In this document: piece after piece, positions 1-9,358 of the stretch
Numbering within the stretch: the first letter of the stretch is position 1
Layout: every line of letters begins with the position of its first letter
Assembly: GCA_944392265.1 (NCBI GenBank)
Contig: CALXWC010000012.1
Span: forward strand, 1 to 51,596
DNA length: 51,596 bases
From: an uncultured Alphaproteobacteria bacterium
GTDB taxonomy: Bacteria; Pseudomonadota; Alphaproteobacteria; RF32; CAG-239
Direction of reading: 5' to 3'
Translations under genes and position numbers: made by a program
Notes under the pieces: generated by a model
Database searches by the model: none
What the model saw: the letters and a program-made list of their open reading frames with translations, nothing else
Told to the model about the DNA's origin: nothing

Positions 1-1
1 C

Positions 2-637
2 AGCCAAACTCAAAGTGCCGATGGTCAAGACTGGGAATGGGAATATGAAGAAGTTCCTGAAGATGATGATGCTTCTGGTATGCAAGCTCAAGCCAGCCAA
101 ACTCAAAGTGCCGATGGTCAAGACTGGGAATGGGAATATGAAGAAGTTCCTGAAGATGATGATGCTTCTGATATGCAAGTTCAGCCCAAACAAACTCAAA
201 GTGCCGATGATCAAGATTGGGAATGGGAATATGAAGAAGTTCCTGAAGAAGAGACTTCCGACATTCAAGCTCAAGCAAACGAACCTCAAAACGCTGATGG
301 CCAAGATTGGGAGTGGGAATATGAAGAAGTTCCTGAAGATGATGATGCTTCTGGTATGCACGCTCAACCCGACCAAACTCAAAGTGCCGATGATCAAGAT
401 TGGGAATGGGAATATGAAGAAGTTCCTGAAGATGATGGCGCTACTGATATGCAAGCTCAGGCTGGCACTTCTTCTCCATCATTTGGAGATATTCCTCAGC
501 TTAAAGATGAAGATTTGGATAATATTTTGGACGACTTTGCTTCTGATGTTTCTGAAGAAACATTTATGGGAAATAATTTTAATCAGGATACCGCTGATAA
601 GGATATATATCATACACATACTGAGCCCAAAGCTTAA
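2..637 (+). CDS. Acidic Trp-rich tandem-repeat protein (5'-truncated)
   Basis: The reading frame is already open at the first full codon, so the N terminus lies outside the window. What is visible is one partial and four complete units of about 31 residues (93 bp; one unit is 30 residues), beginning near 80, 173, 263 and 356 and degenerating after 449. Each unit carries an invariant core, QDWEWEYEEVPE, followed by an Asp/Glu run, and a Gln-rich spacer. The non-repeated tail of about 60 residues is acidic. No signal peptide or membrane segment is visible in this part. It is followed 55 bases later by the 693 gene on the same strand, so it may share an operon with the secretin-like cluster. I do not recognise a family. 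The repeated DNA is a candidate for copy-number variation between strains. An overlapping +1-frame reading is also open but is low-complexity and is taken as a shadow. Confidence 0.75.
   Translation, partial: SQTQSADGQDWEWEYEEVPEDDDASGMQAQASQTQSADGQDWEWEYEEVPEDDDASDMQVQPKQTQSADDQDWEWEYEEVPEEETSDIQAQANEPQNADGQDWEWEYEEVPEDDDASGMHAQPDQTQSADDQDWEWEYEEVPEDDGATDMQAQAGTSSPSFGDIPQLKDEDLDNILDDFASDVSEETFMGNNFNQDTADKDIYHTHTEPKA
80..448 (+). repeat. 93-bp tandem coding repeats
   Basis: Four near-identical in-frame units begin at 80, 173, 263 (the 173 unit is 90 bp) and 356. A fifth partial copy lies upstream at 2-79. The units preserve frame and encode the DWEWEYEEVPE core. The nucleotide sequence is nearly identical between units, which points to recent duplication or ongoing recombination. 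Confidence 0.85.
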
Positions 638-692
638 AATAATATTTACAAACTCTTTTACCTAAAGTAAATTAAGTTTGAAAGGAAAAGAT

Positions 693-1334
693 ATGGATCA
701 ACCGCAAACAAATCAGTCAAATCTGCCAGAAGTATCTAAAGAAACTTTATGGGTTTTGGATAATTATATCCTATTAAAAGATTACCTTGATAGAACTGTT
801 TCCAGAATTGCTGCTCGCTGCATTCGCCAAGGAAATATTGCTATTGAGGAATATCCTTTTTACAATTATATTTTGGATGTTTTGGAAGAAATTTCAGAAA
901 GCGGTGATTTCATATTAGAACATAAAGAACTTTATCCTTATGTTGAGAAAAAAATTGCCGGAGGGCTTAACGCTTTCAAAAAAAATCTTGAGGATTATAA
1001 AACCGAACTTAGAAATAATTCTACACCTACCATGATAAAACAAGATACCGCTCAAGAATTGGAAAAAATGAAAGATGCCCTCGGTGCTGTCGACAAATCT
1101 CAAGATCCGACGGCAGGTGCAGGAATGAGCATGGATGAAGTTATTGAAAAATTAATGGAAAAACAAAATCTTGAGGCAGAAGAAGGAAGCTCTTTAGCCC
1201 TTTCTAAAAAACAGGCTACAGAACAAACTCAACCTCAACACCCTCAAGAACAGAAAGTTATTAAAAAAGTGGTTAAAATTGTCCGACCTGTTGCCACCAC
1301 TTCACAAGTTATTCCAAATAAGGTTGAAGAATAA
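693..1334 (+). CDS. Hypothetical soluble helical protein
   Basis: The product has 213 residues and no signal peptide or membrane span. I chose ATG 693 because a purine-rich site (AAAGGAAAAG, 681-690) precedes it; a TTG five codons upstream lies before that site. The N-terminal half is predominantly helical with conserved-looking aromatic and charged positions. The C-terminal third is Gln/Glu-rich and ends in a basic, Val-rich stretch (KKVVKIVRPV). The first residues, MDQPQ, are nearly the same as those of the 2605 gene. The stop overlaps the start of the next gene (TAATG), so it is translationally coupled to the secretin-like lipoprotein and probably belongs to the same envelope machine. I do not recognise the family. 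Confidence 0.7.
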   Translation: MDQPQTNQSNLPEVSKETLWVLDNYILLKDYLDRTVSRIAARCIRQGNIAIEEYPFYNYILDVLEEISESGDFILEHKELYPYVEKKIAGGLNAFKKNLEDYKTELRNNSTPTMIKQDTAQELEKMKDALGAVDKSQDPTAGAGMSMDEVIEKLMEKQNLEAEEGSSLALSKKQATEQTQPQHPQEQKVIKKVVKIVRPVATTSQVIPNKVEE

Positions 1335-2590
1335 TGAATTTCTTAAAAAATACATATTTTCTATTGTTTGTATTCATTTTATGCTCTTGTCACTCTCAAA
1401 CAGAGCTTCCTCAAATTATTGATTTTAAAAAATCGGGAATCGAGGCAAAAATCTCACTTCCGCAAAATCCCAATATCATAAAAACGCCTAAAGGTGCTCA
1501 GTCTTTTGACTTAGAAACTCCATTGCGTTGTACGGTAAACTGGCAAACACAACAAATGATTACCAGTATTCCCTATAATGTAAAAGCTTTTAACTTGGTA
1601 CAAAACGGAAGTAACGACCCTCTGCCAAGGTTTGAAGTTACCGGCTTTTCTTTTGAAACAATGCCTGCAGAAAAAGCTTTGTTGAAATTGACTAAAGAAG
1701 CTGGAATAAAATTAATTGCAAAAGATGCTCCTTATGCCAGTATCTCTGCCGAAAACTTACGCGGAGAGCTTTCTGAAGTTATTAAAATGATTTGTGATGC
1801 GGCTGAAATTTACTATTCATATGATGCTCATAACAAAGTTTTGCGCATTAGCCGAAAAGCCAACTTCAGCTTATATGTTCCAAAATCCAGACCTATTCTT
1901 CTGGCATTATTAGACGTACTTAGAGGTTCTGGCATTACGGATATTACATCTGACTGGGATGATTATTCTATCAGCTTTGATGCTGATTTTGAATTAAAGA
2001 ATAAAATACTCAGCCTTATCGGATATTTTGAAGAGAACCCAACTTTGATTGCTTTCGATGTCTTTGTGCTTAAGGTTCATCCATTTACTCAAAGCAAAGA
2101 TATTCAGTGGCAAAACTTATTAACCACTTTTGATTATGGTACAATTAAATCTGCAAAAAGCGGTGTTATAGGACGTGTTTTAACATCTTCTAACGAACTC
2201 AATATTTCTGCATTATATCAATTTTTAAGCATGCAGGCTAAAGTTGAGGCTGTCGCTCAAGGTAAGTTTATCGTTCCTAACTTGTGGTATGCTCGTTTTG
2301 ATGTGGGTAAATGCGGATCAAATATTGATTTTGATGAGAAGCTTTCTATCTTGGCAAAAGCATCTATTGAACAAAATAATAAAATATTTTCTGAAATAAC
2401 CTTGGATTCAACCAAAGGCGAAGTTACAAAATTTTCTGTTAGAAGCCAAGTGGGTGAGAATTTCCTGATTATCGGTATTCCAAATGAATTGTTTGGAAAT
2501 AAAGATAAAAATTCTCAAACCATTGTTTTCATGGTCCCAAGAGTTATCAGAACAATGAAAACGAATCAGCATTTGCAAAATAAAATTTAA
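1334..2590 (+). CDS. Secretin-like lipoprotein, PilN-related, no clear full secretin barrel
   Basis: The product has 418 residues. A short hydrophobic leader ends in a plausible lipobox (ILCSC, Cys at about residue 19). Residues ~100-170 look like a secretin N-terminal (STN/N0-type) domain, with the pattern of a helix rich in AEKALLKL followed by beta strands. The later part resembles the region following the N domains in the bona fide PilN of this window (32223): a strand reading FDVFVLKV parallels PilN's AISVKILQV, and the protein ends in strands FLIIGIP and IVFMVPRVI, as secretins end in a hydrophobic strand. The usual glycine-rich gate segment and the TxRT-like transmembrane motifs are not obvious. 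It may be a divergent secretin or a plug or pilotin-like partner of one. Start coupling with the gene before it, and only 14 bases to the gene after, place it in an operon with both. Confidence 0.6.
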   Translation: MNFLKNTYFLLFVFILCSCHSQTELPQIIDFKKSGIEAKISLPQNPNIIKTPKGAQSFDLETPLRCTVNWQTQQMITSIPYNVKAFNLVQNGSNDPLPRFEVTGFSFETMPAEKALLKLTKEAGIKLIAKDAPYASISAENLRGELSEVIKMICDAAEIYYSYDAHNKVLRISRKANFSLYVPKSRPILLALLDVLRGSGITDITSDWDDYSISFDADFELKNKILSLIGYFEENPTLIAFDVFVLKVHPFTQSKDIQWQNLLTTFDYGTIKSAKSGVIGRVLTSSNELNISALYQFLSMQAKVEAVAQGKFIVPNLWYARFDVGKCGSNIDFDEKLSILAKASIEQNNKIFSEITLDSTKGEVTKFSVRSQVGENFLIIGIPNELFGNKDKNSQTIVFMVPRVIRTMKTNQHLQNKI

Positions 2591-2604
2591 ATGGAGTTAC
2601 AATA

Positions 2605-3276
2605 ATGGATCAACCGCAAAATCAAATGTATCCGACTTCTCCTGACGGAAGACGTTTAAAAAAAGTAAAACGTCCTGTCAAACGCATTGTTCCGCAACAA
2701 CCTAATATTCCTCCTGTTTCGCCGGCTTCCGATGATGATTTTTTTAATATCGATAACATATTAGATAATTCTAATCTTCCGGCATTACAAAACCGTGAGA
2801 ACGATACTTATGTTCAAAATCAATATCAAGAGAGCACGTCTGCGCCGAGATTTATCAGCGAAGAAGATGTTTTGCGTGAGCAAGCTGCGCTTAAAGGCAA
2901 AGGCTTTTTAACTCAAATGACAACAAACAAAAATGCCCTTATTATTGCCGGAATTGCATTTGTTGTCGGAATTTTATTTGCTAAAATATTTTTATCCTCA
3001 GCCAAAGTCGTTAGAGACGGTCTGCAAGGTGTGGTCGTAAATACAGAAGTACCCAGAGGTAGAGCTCGTTGTGGTGTTGCTGAAAGAACTCAAGGTTGCG
3101 TTTTATATATTATGAACCCGCAAAGACAAGAACTTAATGCCAGCGATTTTTATGATTTAGCGGCTCAATTAACAGGACGTCAACGCTTTATCATTGAAAC
3201 CGGAAACATGAGATATTCAAACAGAAAAATTAAACCCGGTGAAATAGCGCAATTTAATATTCCTCCTTTGCAATAA
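2605..3276 (+). CDS. Single-span inner-membrane protein of secretin-like cluster
   Basis: The product has 223 residues and begins with MDQPQ, like the 693 gene. The N-terminal ~110 residues are Pro/Asn/Asp-rich, carry a basic patch (RRLKKVKRPVKR) and are probably cytoplasmic. One clear membrane segment lies at about residues 113-133 (LIIAGIAFVVGILFAKIFL). The C-terminal ~85 residues would be periplasmic and contain two cysteines about 11 residues apart that could form a disulfide. A good Shine-Dalgarno (GGAG) lies just upstream of ATG 2605. This topology is common in pilus and secretion assembly platforms, but no family is recognised. The gene ends at a strong bidirectional terminator. Confidence 0.65.
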   Translation: MDQPQNQMYPTSPDGRRLKKVKRPVKRIVPQQPNIPPVSPASDDDFFNIDNILDNSNLPALQNRENDTYVQNQYQESTSAPRFISEEDVLREQAALKGKGFLTQMTTNKNALIIAGIAFVVGILFAKIFLSSAKVVRDGLQGVVVNTEVPRGRARCGVAERTQGCVLYIMNPQRQELNASDFYDLAAQLTGRQRFIIETGNMRYSNRKIKPGEIAQFNIPPLQ

Positions 3277-3290
3277 TGTGAACTAAGCAT

Positions 3291-3318
3291 AAAAAAAAGA
3301 CCGAAAGGTCTTTTTTTT
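3291..3318. terminator. Bidirectional Rho-independent terminator
   Basis: A perfect hairpin, A8-GACC-GAAA-GGTC-T8, sits between the convergent 2605 gene and virB11. The T tract runs into the virB11 stop codon. It works as a terminator in both directions. Confidence 0.9.
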
Positions 3319-4285
3319 ATGTTACTTCCGTTACGGCTCTTAAGTTGCCGTCACGATTAATTTGAACCACGCGCAGTTTCTTTTTCATTTCTTGAATTGT
3401 TTTATTTCTATCTATTGTCGGAGAAGCGTGCATAATTCTGTCTACAAAAGCATTATAGGCTGCTTCAGAACTTTCTGCGTGGATTGTTGCTAAACAGTTA
3501 TCATGTCCTGAGCCCATAAGCTCCCAAATTGCAGCTGCATTACTGGTTGAAATCTCACCTCCGATAATGGCATCTGGAGTGAAACGAACCACTAAGTCAA
3601 TAACTTTAGCATAAGTTAAGTCGTTGGTTTGTTCTGTACGAGATAAGGTTATATGAACCCGATTTGGGTGCGGAACAATTAATTCTCTTGTATCTTCAAT
3701 TGTTAAAATTCTTTTATGAATATCAAGTATTTTAAGAAGGTTATTCAAAAATGTTGTTTTACCGGTAGCGGTAGCACCTGAAACCAAAATATGGTCACCC
3801 CTTTTAATACTTAATAAGAGTTTTTCATATGGATCATCAGGATCTTTTATTTGTTTTAAAACGTTTATTTGGTGCAACTTGTTGCCTTGCGACAAGCCAT
3901 AATCGCCTAAACCAAATGCCACATCATCACTATGAATACGAATAGTTAAGGCAACACCACCAGTTAAGTCATCTTGGTCATACATAACATTTTTTCCTGC
4001 TATGGCAGAAAAACGATGCTCTCCCGGAATTGTTGCATAAACAACCGGACTTCCTGATACCGGATCAAAAGGAAGCTCATAGGTATTTGCTATGATATAT
4101 AACAAATCAACCAAATAATCTTTGGTTAATTTTTCATCTTTATACATTACCCAAGGATAAGCTCTTTTTCCACGCAACCGTAGCCAAATTTGCCCAGAGC
4201 GATTTATGGCCACCTCTTCTATGTTATCTTGTGTATACCATTGTGATAATGGGCGTAAAACTGACTCTAAAACAGCAAATGTCAT
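3317..4285 (-). CDS. virB11: VirB11-family T4SS ATPase
   Basis: The product has 322 residues, the usual size for VirB11. It is the hexameric traffic ATPase at the cytoplasmic base of a type IV secretion system. The N-terminal domain (residues 1-150) is followed by Walker A GATATGKT (~170-177), an Asp box (TIEDTREL, ~196-202), Walker B DAIIGGEI (~238-245) and the His box GHDNCLATIHA (~260-270). It is the last gene of the minus-strand locus; its Shine-Dalgarno AAGGAG overlaps the stop codon of the VirB10-like gene. The GGEI in Walker B and the IHA ending are typical of VirB11 rather than PilT, and the operon position (after VirB9/VirB10) settles the call. Confidence 0.93.
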   Translation of the reverse strand: MTFAVLESVLRPLSQWYTQDNIEEVAINRSGQIWLRLRGKRAYPWVMYKDEKLTKDYLVDLLYIIANTYELPFDPVSGSPVVYATIPGEHRFSAIAGKNVMYDQDDLTGGVALTIRIHSDDVAFGLGDYGLSQGNKLHQINVLKQIKDPDDPYEKLLLSIKRGDHILVSGATATGKTTFLNNLLKILDIHKRILTIEDTRELIVPHPNRVHITLSRTEQTNDLTYAKVIDLVVRFTPDAIIGGEISTSNAAAIWELMGSGHDNCLATIHAESSEAAYNAFVDRIMHASPTIDRNKTIQEMKKKLRVVQINRDGNLRAVTEVT

Positions 4286-4294
4286 CTTTCCTCC

Positions 4295-7200
4295 TTAAAA
4301 TAATTGCGGAACCGAATTATCTTTTGAGCTATTTGAAGAATTACCTCCACTTGATCCTCCGGCATTTGATCCTCCAGAACCTCCTGTTTCGGAATTATAG
4401 CTTGATGAAGGCGGCGGAGGGGGTAATGCTACCACAGGCTTGGTTGTTTGAGGCTGTGTCTTCTTATTTTTATCTGAAGCAATTAATGGTTTTGATGCAG
4501 GTTTTTCTTCTTCATAACTTACTTGACCATTATTTGAAGTATCTAATCCAGATGATTGTTGACGACTTCTGTTGTTATCCAATTCTTTCTCTCTTCTTCT
4601 TGTCTCGCCATCAATCAAGACATCTTTTCTTGTATTGAGCTCTATTGCTTCTTGATCATTTTCCAATGTCCTTAACCATAAATCAACATTGGGGAACACG
4701 ATAATTCTGGTTCCTGCTGGGACATATGACATCGCTTGGATACTTGATTTATCCTGCAAAATTTGCTCAAACATCTGATTCATTTGATCTAAGAAGTTTT
4801 GACGTGCATCATTTGCAGCTTCTTGCTTTGAAGATTCTGTTTCCCCGTTATTTTCTTCATCCGTTGCCATCATATATGCCATGGAACTTGTTAAAACAGT
4901 TGTCATAACAGGCATGGTATAACGCTTGAAGAGTTGTTTATCCATGTAACCTAATGCACCGCCGCGACCTTGTGCATCTGCTGTGATACCTGTAAACTTA
5001 AACATAGAACCATCTGGACGAATTAATCTGTTCCAGTTAATTTGAACCTTTGCTGATTCTGATGATGTTTCAGATGTTTGGGTTAAGCTTCCGAATACGC
5101 CTATCAATCGACTTCCTGCCGGTATCAAAATATTTCTACCTTCTTCAGCATACACATTTCTTTCAACAAATGCCGTTACCGGCGTTGGATATCTGGAATC
5201 TATAGAACGTGCTAATACTGCTGGAATCGGCTTATCAGCTAAAATCATTGAGCTCATATCAACACGCCATGAAGAAATAACCTGATCTTCATCGTCCCAT
5301 TTTTTCTGCATGCCATCAAAAGCCTCTTTTCTGATGTTGGTGCTGATTTTTCCAACCTGCATGTTTTGTCTTCTTTGGCTTTGAGCAACACCTAAAGCCA
5401 TTCTACGTTGTTGGCTATATCTTTCTCCAGGACCATATCCGCCTCCAGGACCTAAATTTGATCCAGAACCCTCTCCAACTCCATAAGCGGCTCCCGTGCC
5501 AAATGTTCCTGCCGGTACAAATATATCTCCGTCTTTGGGTTTTGTTATTTCTTCTATACCAATTAATGTTCCATTTTTATCAATGATTAAGCCATCAGGC
5601 ATTTTTTGACCAATTACTTTTCCGGTTTTATCAACGACATCTCCATTTTCAAGAATATCTCCCAAATATTCTCCATCAGGAGTTAAGGCTATACTTAACG
5701 CCTTTCGATAACTTCCATCAATCTTTGTATCTTGTCTTTTTCCTTTATCTTTAATAACTCCAACTTGAGGAATTTCATCATCATCGGAACTTTTAGATAT
5801 TTCTTTTGGAGCTTTTTCATACCAATCTAATCCGGCTCCACCAATTAAATTGTTATTAGCATTGCTTACCGTTCCATCTGAGTTAATTTTTCCGATGATT
5901 TTTCCTGATAAGTCTTTAACAGTTCCATCAGCTTGAACTTCTCCAACCAAATTACCTTTTTCATCATAAACTTTTCCATCAGAAAAAAGCTTGCCAATTA
6001 TATTTCCTAAGTTATCGACAATCTTTCCAGCAGCATCTTTTATGCCTATTGTTTTTCCGTTAAAGTCAACAACTTTGTTATCTGGCTGAACACGGCCAAT
6101 AATTTTTCCGTCAGAATCCCTAACAGCATTTCTGTCATCGACAATACCTATAATCTTACCGTTTTTATCTACAATGTTGTTATTTTTATCTTTGCTAGCA
6201 ATTGTTTTTCCATCAAGACCGATAACATTTCCATCTTCTTGCAAACGTCCGATAATATTACCATTTTCATCGACAACATTATTACTATCGCCTCTAAAAC
6301 CGATAATCTCCCCTTTATCATTTCGAACGAAGCCATATTCATCGACATAACCTATCTTATTGCCATTTTTGTCATAAACGTTTCCGTCAGCATCAATAGT
6401 TCCAATCAGATTGCCATTTTTGTCATAAACATAATTCGGATTTATTGTTCGTCCAATAATTTCACCGGCTTGATTACGAATAAAACCTTTTTCATCTTGA
6501 GAGCCGATTTTATTATTATTTTCATCTAGTAAATTGCCGTTTTCATCAAGTCTGCCTAAAATAGTACCATCTGCACTTAAAGCAATGCCGTTATGTGTTT
6601 CTGAAATAGCGCTAACCTTGCTATAATATTGCAAAGACGTTGCTTGCGCTATTTTTGTTCCTTGAGAATCTAAAACTTCTCCCTGAGCCGTTAGCGTTCC
6701 AACTTTTTGCATATTTTCATCTAGAACCTGACCATCTAATTGTAATTCACCAACAACTTCATTTTGATTATTGCGAATTAAATAATCTCTGTTTCCTCTG
6801 GCTATGACTTCATCTGCAGCATTAACGACAAATCCTCTTTGCAGTTGTCCCAAAACTTTATTATTAAAGCTTTTTACCACACCGTTTTTATCAATATAGC
6901 CGATGGCATTAAAGTCATTGTCGTAAATATAAAAATCATAAAGAGCAAAGCCTAATTCTTTTTTATCTTTTACAACTCTTCCGTCAAATTGAACATTGGC
7001 TATGTTTTCTGCTTTAGAATTAAATACTTTTCCCTCAGGAGAAATTATTCCCATAAAAGTTCCATCTTGATTAAAGGCAAATCTATATTGCAATACTTGC
7101 CCTATTGATTTTCCTTCATTTGATTTTGCATTTCCGTTGGGTTGAACATAACCAATCTCTCGACTGGAAGTATCTATAATTTTTCCGCTATAATCTGTTC

Positions 7201-9352
7201 TGCCTAAAATATTTCCCTTAAAATCTATTGCAGGAAGATACTTTATTGAACCTCCTAAATATTGTTTATCTGAATTTATCAAATATCCTTTTTGGTTCAT
7301 ACATCCTAAAAGCTTATTATCTAAATCAGAAACAGAACCTAAATTATCACTATTACCGATAACATTGCCCATATTATCAAAAACAAGCTTAGCATCTGAA
7401 TAAAAACCGACAACTCGTCCCGTTTCTCCTAACATTTGCCCGTTGGCCAGGATTTTTCCTAAATAAATTCCCTTACTGTTTCTAACATCACCTTGTGAAG
7501 ATAAAATACCAAGCTGATTGCATTGGTTGTCTGAAACAAGCCCTGGTGCGGCAACAAAACCTATAATATTGCCACTATTATCTAACAAATTGTCATTATA
7601 TATAACTTTTCCGATATTTCTTCCTGAAAAATCTGATACTGTAGCATTATCATTAACATATCCTTGCAAATTTCCTTGGAAATCAAATGCCATAAACTTA
7701 TGACTAACCACACCTGACTGAGGCATAATGGCAGGCGTAATTTTACCATCTGCTTTAATTGCGGCAAGCTCCGGCAATACTTTAGCTACAATATCTTTAT
7801 TTTTATTAATGATTAAATTATTGTTAGCTAAATATCCAATAAAATCTGTTGCAAATCCAGTAGCGTATAATCCTGAAATAACTTTTCCCAACAAATCTTT
7901 TTTATCATTGAAAGCAAAGCCTGAAGAGCTTATTTTTCCTATTTTTTGACCATCCAGAGCATTAATTTGCCCATTCAAATTCAATGATGCTATATTTGCT
8001 CCTATCTTATTATACAATGCTTGCGGTAAAAATGTTTTTCCGGCATATTCGCCATCTAAATTAAATAAGAATCCGAACGGAGAAACCTTTAAGCTTTGGC
8101 TTTCTTGGCTAATTGCCATATCTGCCGTTGCCATTCCGACAAATTCATTACTCTTATCAAAACCCAAATAAGCTTCAGCGACTGCACCTATGACTTTTCC
8201 TTGCTTATTCAATGCAAAACGACCATATGTTCTACCGATGCTATTTCCTGATAAAGAAATAACCGTACCATCTTTTAAGGCATGTGCAACTAAATCGCCC
8301 TTATAATCGTATATCGGGCCACTTTTAGACAGTTTTCCTTGATAGCTTCCATCCTTTGCTAAGGCATCACCTTTGCCAATTAACTCAAGATCTGTTTCTG
8401 TAGCTTGAACTATTTTTCCGTTAGGAAGCAATCTTCCTAAGACAACACCTTTATTATTTCTGATAACGGAAGCCATATCCAAAACAGTACCTATAACTTC
8501 ATCTTTATCATTAATAATCTTTCCATCAGCTCTTTGACGTCCGTTGAGTTGACCATCTTTGTATACGTTTCCATCATAAGAAACGTATCCCAAATAACGG
8601 CCTAAATTGTCATAAGCGTATGAAGATGAAACTATTCCACCAATTATTTGATTGTTTTTATCATAAACAAAACCATTGGCATGAACATTACCCAAATCTT
8701 CTCCGTTTAACCCCGTAACAACGCCACCCGGAGTAACACTTCCTAAAAAATTTCCAGATAAAGAAACGACTATTCTTGAAGAAATTAATCTGCCGGCCAA
8801 AACTGCCTCATCTGCTACTTGTTTATACGCATAACCATCTGCCGTCATAAAGCCGATTTTTTTACCCATCAAGTCTGTGTATTGTCCGTCTCCGGTCAGT
8901 CTTCCAACTGTTTCTCCTTTATCATCATAGACCAACCCCGGAAATAAAACTGCACCTAATATCTTATAATTTTCATCTACGACAAAACCACTTGGAAGCA
9001 CCTTACCGACAACTTTTCCAGAAGCTGAACGAACTGTTCCGTCAACACTAACAATACCTAATACTTTAGTATCATTAGCGATTGCAACACCTTGTGGGAT
9101 AATCGCCCCAATAAGTTTACCATCAAAATCCGTAACATAGCTGTCTGCATTTACTTTTCCGATAAGTTGATTATCAAAGCCAACAACATTTCCGTCAGGA
9201 ATAATTTTTCCTAATAAATTTCCGTTAAAATCTATTGCAGATATTTCTTGTGCATCAACATTTTTTACGAACGCAAATAAACAGCAAAAAGCAAAAGTAA
9301 TAACTTTTGCTGTTCTTTTTATCTTCTTATTTATCAATTTTGCGCTTTGCAT
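4295..9352 (-). CDS. virB10: Giant repeat protein with C-terminal VirB10/TrbI domain
   Basis: The product has 1685 residues against about 400 for ordinary VirB10. Residues 1-35 form a basic, hydrophobic export signal or membrane anchor ending near VDA-QE. From about residue 37 to 1265 the protein consists of roughly 70 copies of a 17-residue repeat with consensus D.NGNIIG.V.PDG.V, interrupted near 1180-1225 by a non-repeated charged stretch. A glycine-rich linker follows. Residues ~1365-1560 are a recognisable VirB10/TrbI domain, with landmarks KPIPAVLARSI, LIPAGSRLIGVFG, NRLIRPDG and YVPAGTRIIVFPNVDLWL; the helical stretch between them is the antenna that forms the outer-membrane pore in known VirB10 structures. 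The tail is Pro/Ser/Gly-rich. It lies six bases after the second repeat protein and ten before virB11. The repeats may let it span or brace the periplasm. This is inferred. Confidence 0.85.
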   Translation of the reverse strand: MQSAKLINKKIKRTAKVITFAFCCLFAFVKNVDAQEISAIDFNGNLLGKIIPDGNVVGFDNQLIGKVNADSYVTDFDGKLIGAIIPQGVAIANDTKVLGIVSVDGTVRSASGKVVGKVLPSGFVVDENYKILGAVLFPGLVYDDKGETVGRLTGDGQYTDLMGKKIGFMTADGYAYKQVADEAVLAGRLISSRIVVSLSGNFLGSVTPGGVVTGLNGEDLGNVHANGFVYDKNNQIIGGIVSSSYAYDNLGRYLGYVSYDGNVYKDGQLNGRQRADGKIINDKDEVIGTVLDMASVIRNNKGVVLGRLLPNGKIVQATETDLELIGKGDALAKDGSYQGKLSKSGPIYDYKGDLVAHALKDGTVISLSGNSIGRTYGRFALNKQGKVIGAVAEAYLGFDKSNEFVGMATADMAISQESQSLKVSPFGFLFNLDGEYAGKTFLPQALYNKIGANIASLNLNGQINALDGQKIGKISSSGFAFNDKKDLLGKVISGLYATGFATDFIGYLANNNLIINKNKDIVAKVLPELAAIKADGKITPAIMPQSGVVSHKFMAFDFQGNLQGYVNDNATVSDFSGRNIGKVIYNDNLLDNSGNIIGFVAAPGLVSDNQCNQLGILSSQGDVRNSKGIYLGKILANGQMLGETGRVVGFYSDAKLVFDNMGNVIGNSDNLGSVSDLDNKLLGCMNQKGYLINSDKQYLGGSIKYLPAIDFKGNILGRTDYSGKIIDTSSREIGYVQPNGNAKSNEGKSIGQVLQYRFAFNQDGTFMGIISPEGKVFNSKAENIANVQFDGRVVKDKKELGFALYDFYIYDNDFNAIGYIDKNGVVKSFNNKVLGQLQRGFVVNAADEVIARGNRDYLIRNNQNEVVGELQLDGQVLDENMQKVGTLTAQGEVLDSQGTKIAQATSLQYYSKVSAISETHNGIALSADGTILGRLDENGNLLDENNNKIGSQDEKGFIRNQAGEIIGRTINPNYVYDKNGNLIGTIDADGNVYDKNGNKIGYVDEYGFVRNDKGEIIGFRGDSNNVVDENGNIIGRLQEDGNVIGLDGKTIASKDKNNNIVDKNGKIIGIVDDRNAVRDSDGKIIGRVQPDNKVVDFNGKTIGIKDAAGKIVDNLGNIIGKLFSDGKVYDEKGNLVGEVQADGTVKDLSGKIIGKINSDGTVSNANNNLIGGAGLDWYEKAPKEISKSSDDDEIPQVGVIKDKGKRQDTKIDGSYRKALSIALTPDGEYLGDILENGDVVDKTGKVIGQKMPDGLIIDKNGTLIGIEEITKPKDGDIFVPAGTFGTGAAYGVGEGSGSNLGPGGGYGPGERYSQQRRMALGVAQSQRRQNMQVGKISTNIRKEAFDGMQKKWDDEDQVISSWRVDMSSMILADKPIPAVLARSIDSRYPTPVTAFVERNVYAEEGRNILIPAGSRLIGVFGSLTQTSETSSESAKVQINWNRLIRPDGSMFKFTGITADAQGRGGALGYMDKQLFKRYTMPVMTTVLTSSMAYMMATDEENNGETESSKQEAANDARQNFLDQMNQMFEQILQDKSSIQAMSYVPAGTRIIVFPNVDLWLRTLENDQEAIELNTRKDVLIDGETRRREKELDNNRSRQQSSGLDTSNNGQVSYEEEKPASKPLIASDKNKKTQPQTTKPVVALPPPPPSSSYNSETGGSGGSNAGGSSGGNSSNSSKDNSVPQLF
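5550..9250 (-). repeat. ~70 degenerate 51-bp coding repeats (17-aa units)
   Basis: This is the repeat array of the VirB10-like protein. The period is 17 residues with a near-invariant Gly at the IG/LG position and a second Gly in PDG or similar. Amino-acid conservation is higher than nucleotide identity, so the array is old or maintained by selection. Edges are approximate. The pattern resembles the repeats Pfam groups as DUF3659, although I could not search. Confidence 0.85.
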
Positions 9353-9358
9353 TAAAAA

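Noticed and set aside
15-665. Alternative open frame across the 5' repeat region (MKKFLKMMM-rich)
   Set aside because: The repeat period is a multiple of three, so a second frame stays open by chance. Its product is low-complexity and lacks a proper start, while the other frame gives a coherent acidic repeat protein followed by a stop.
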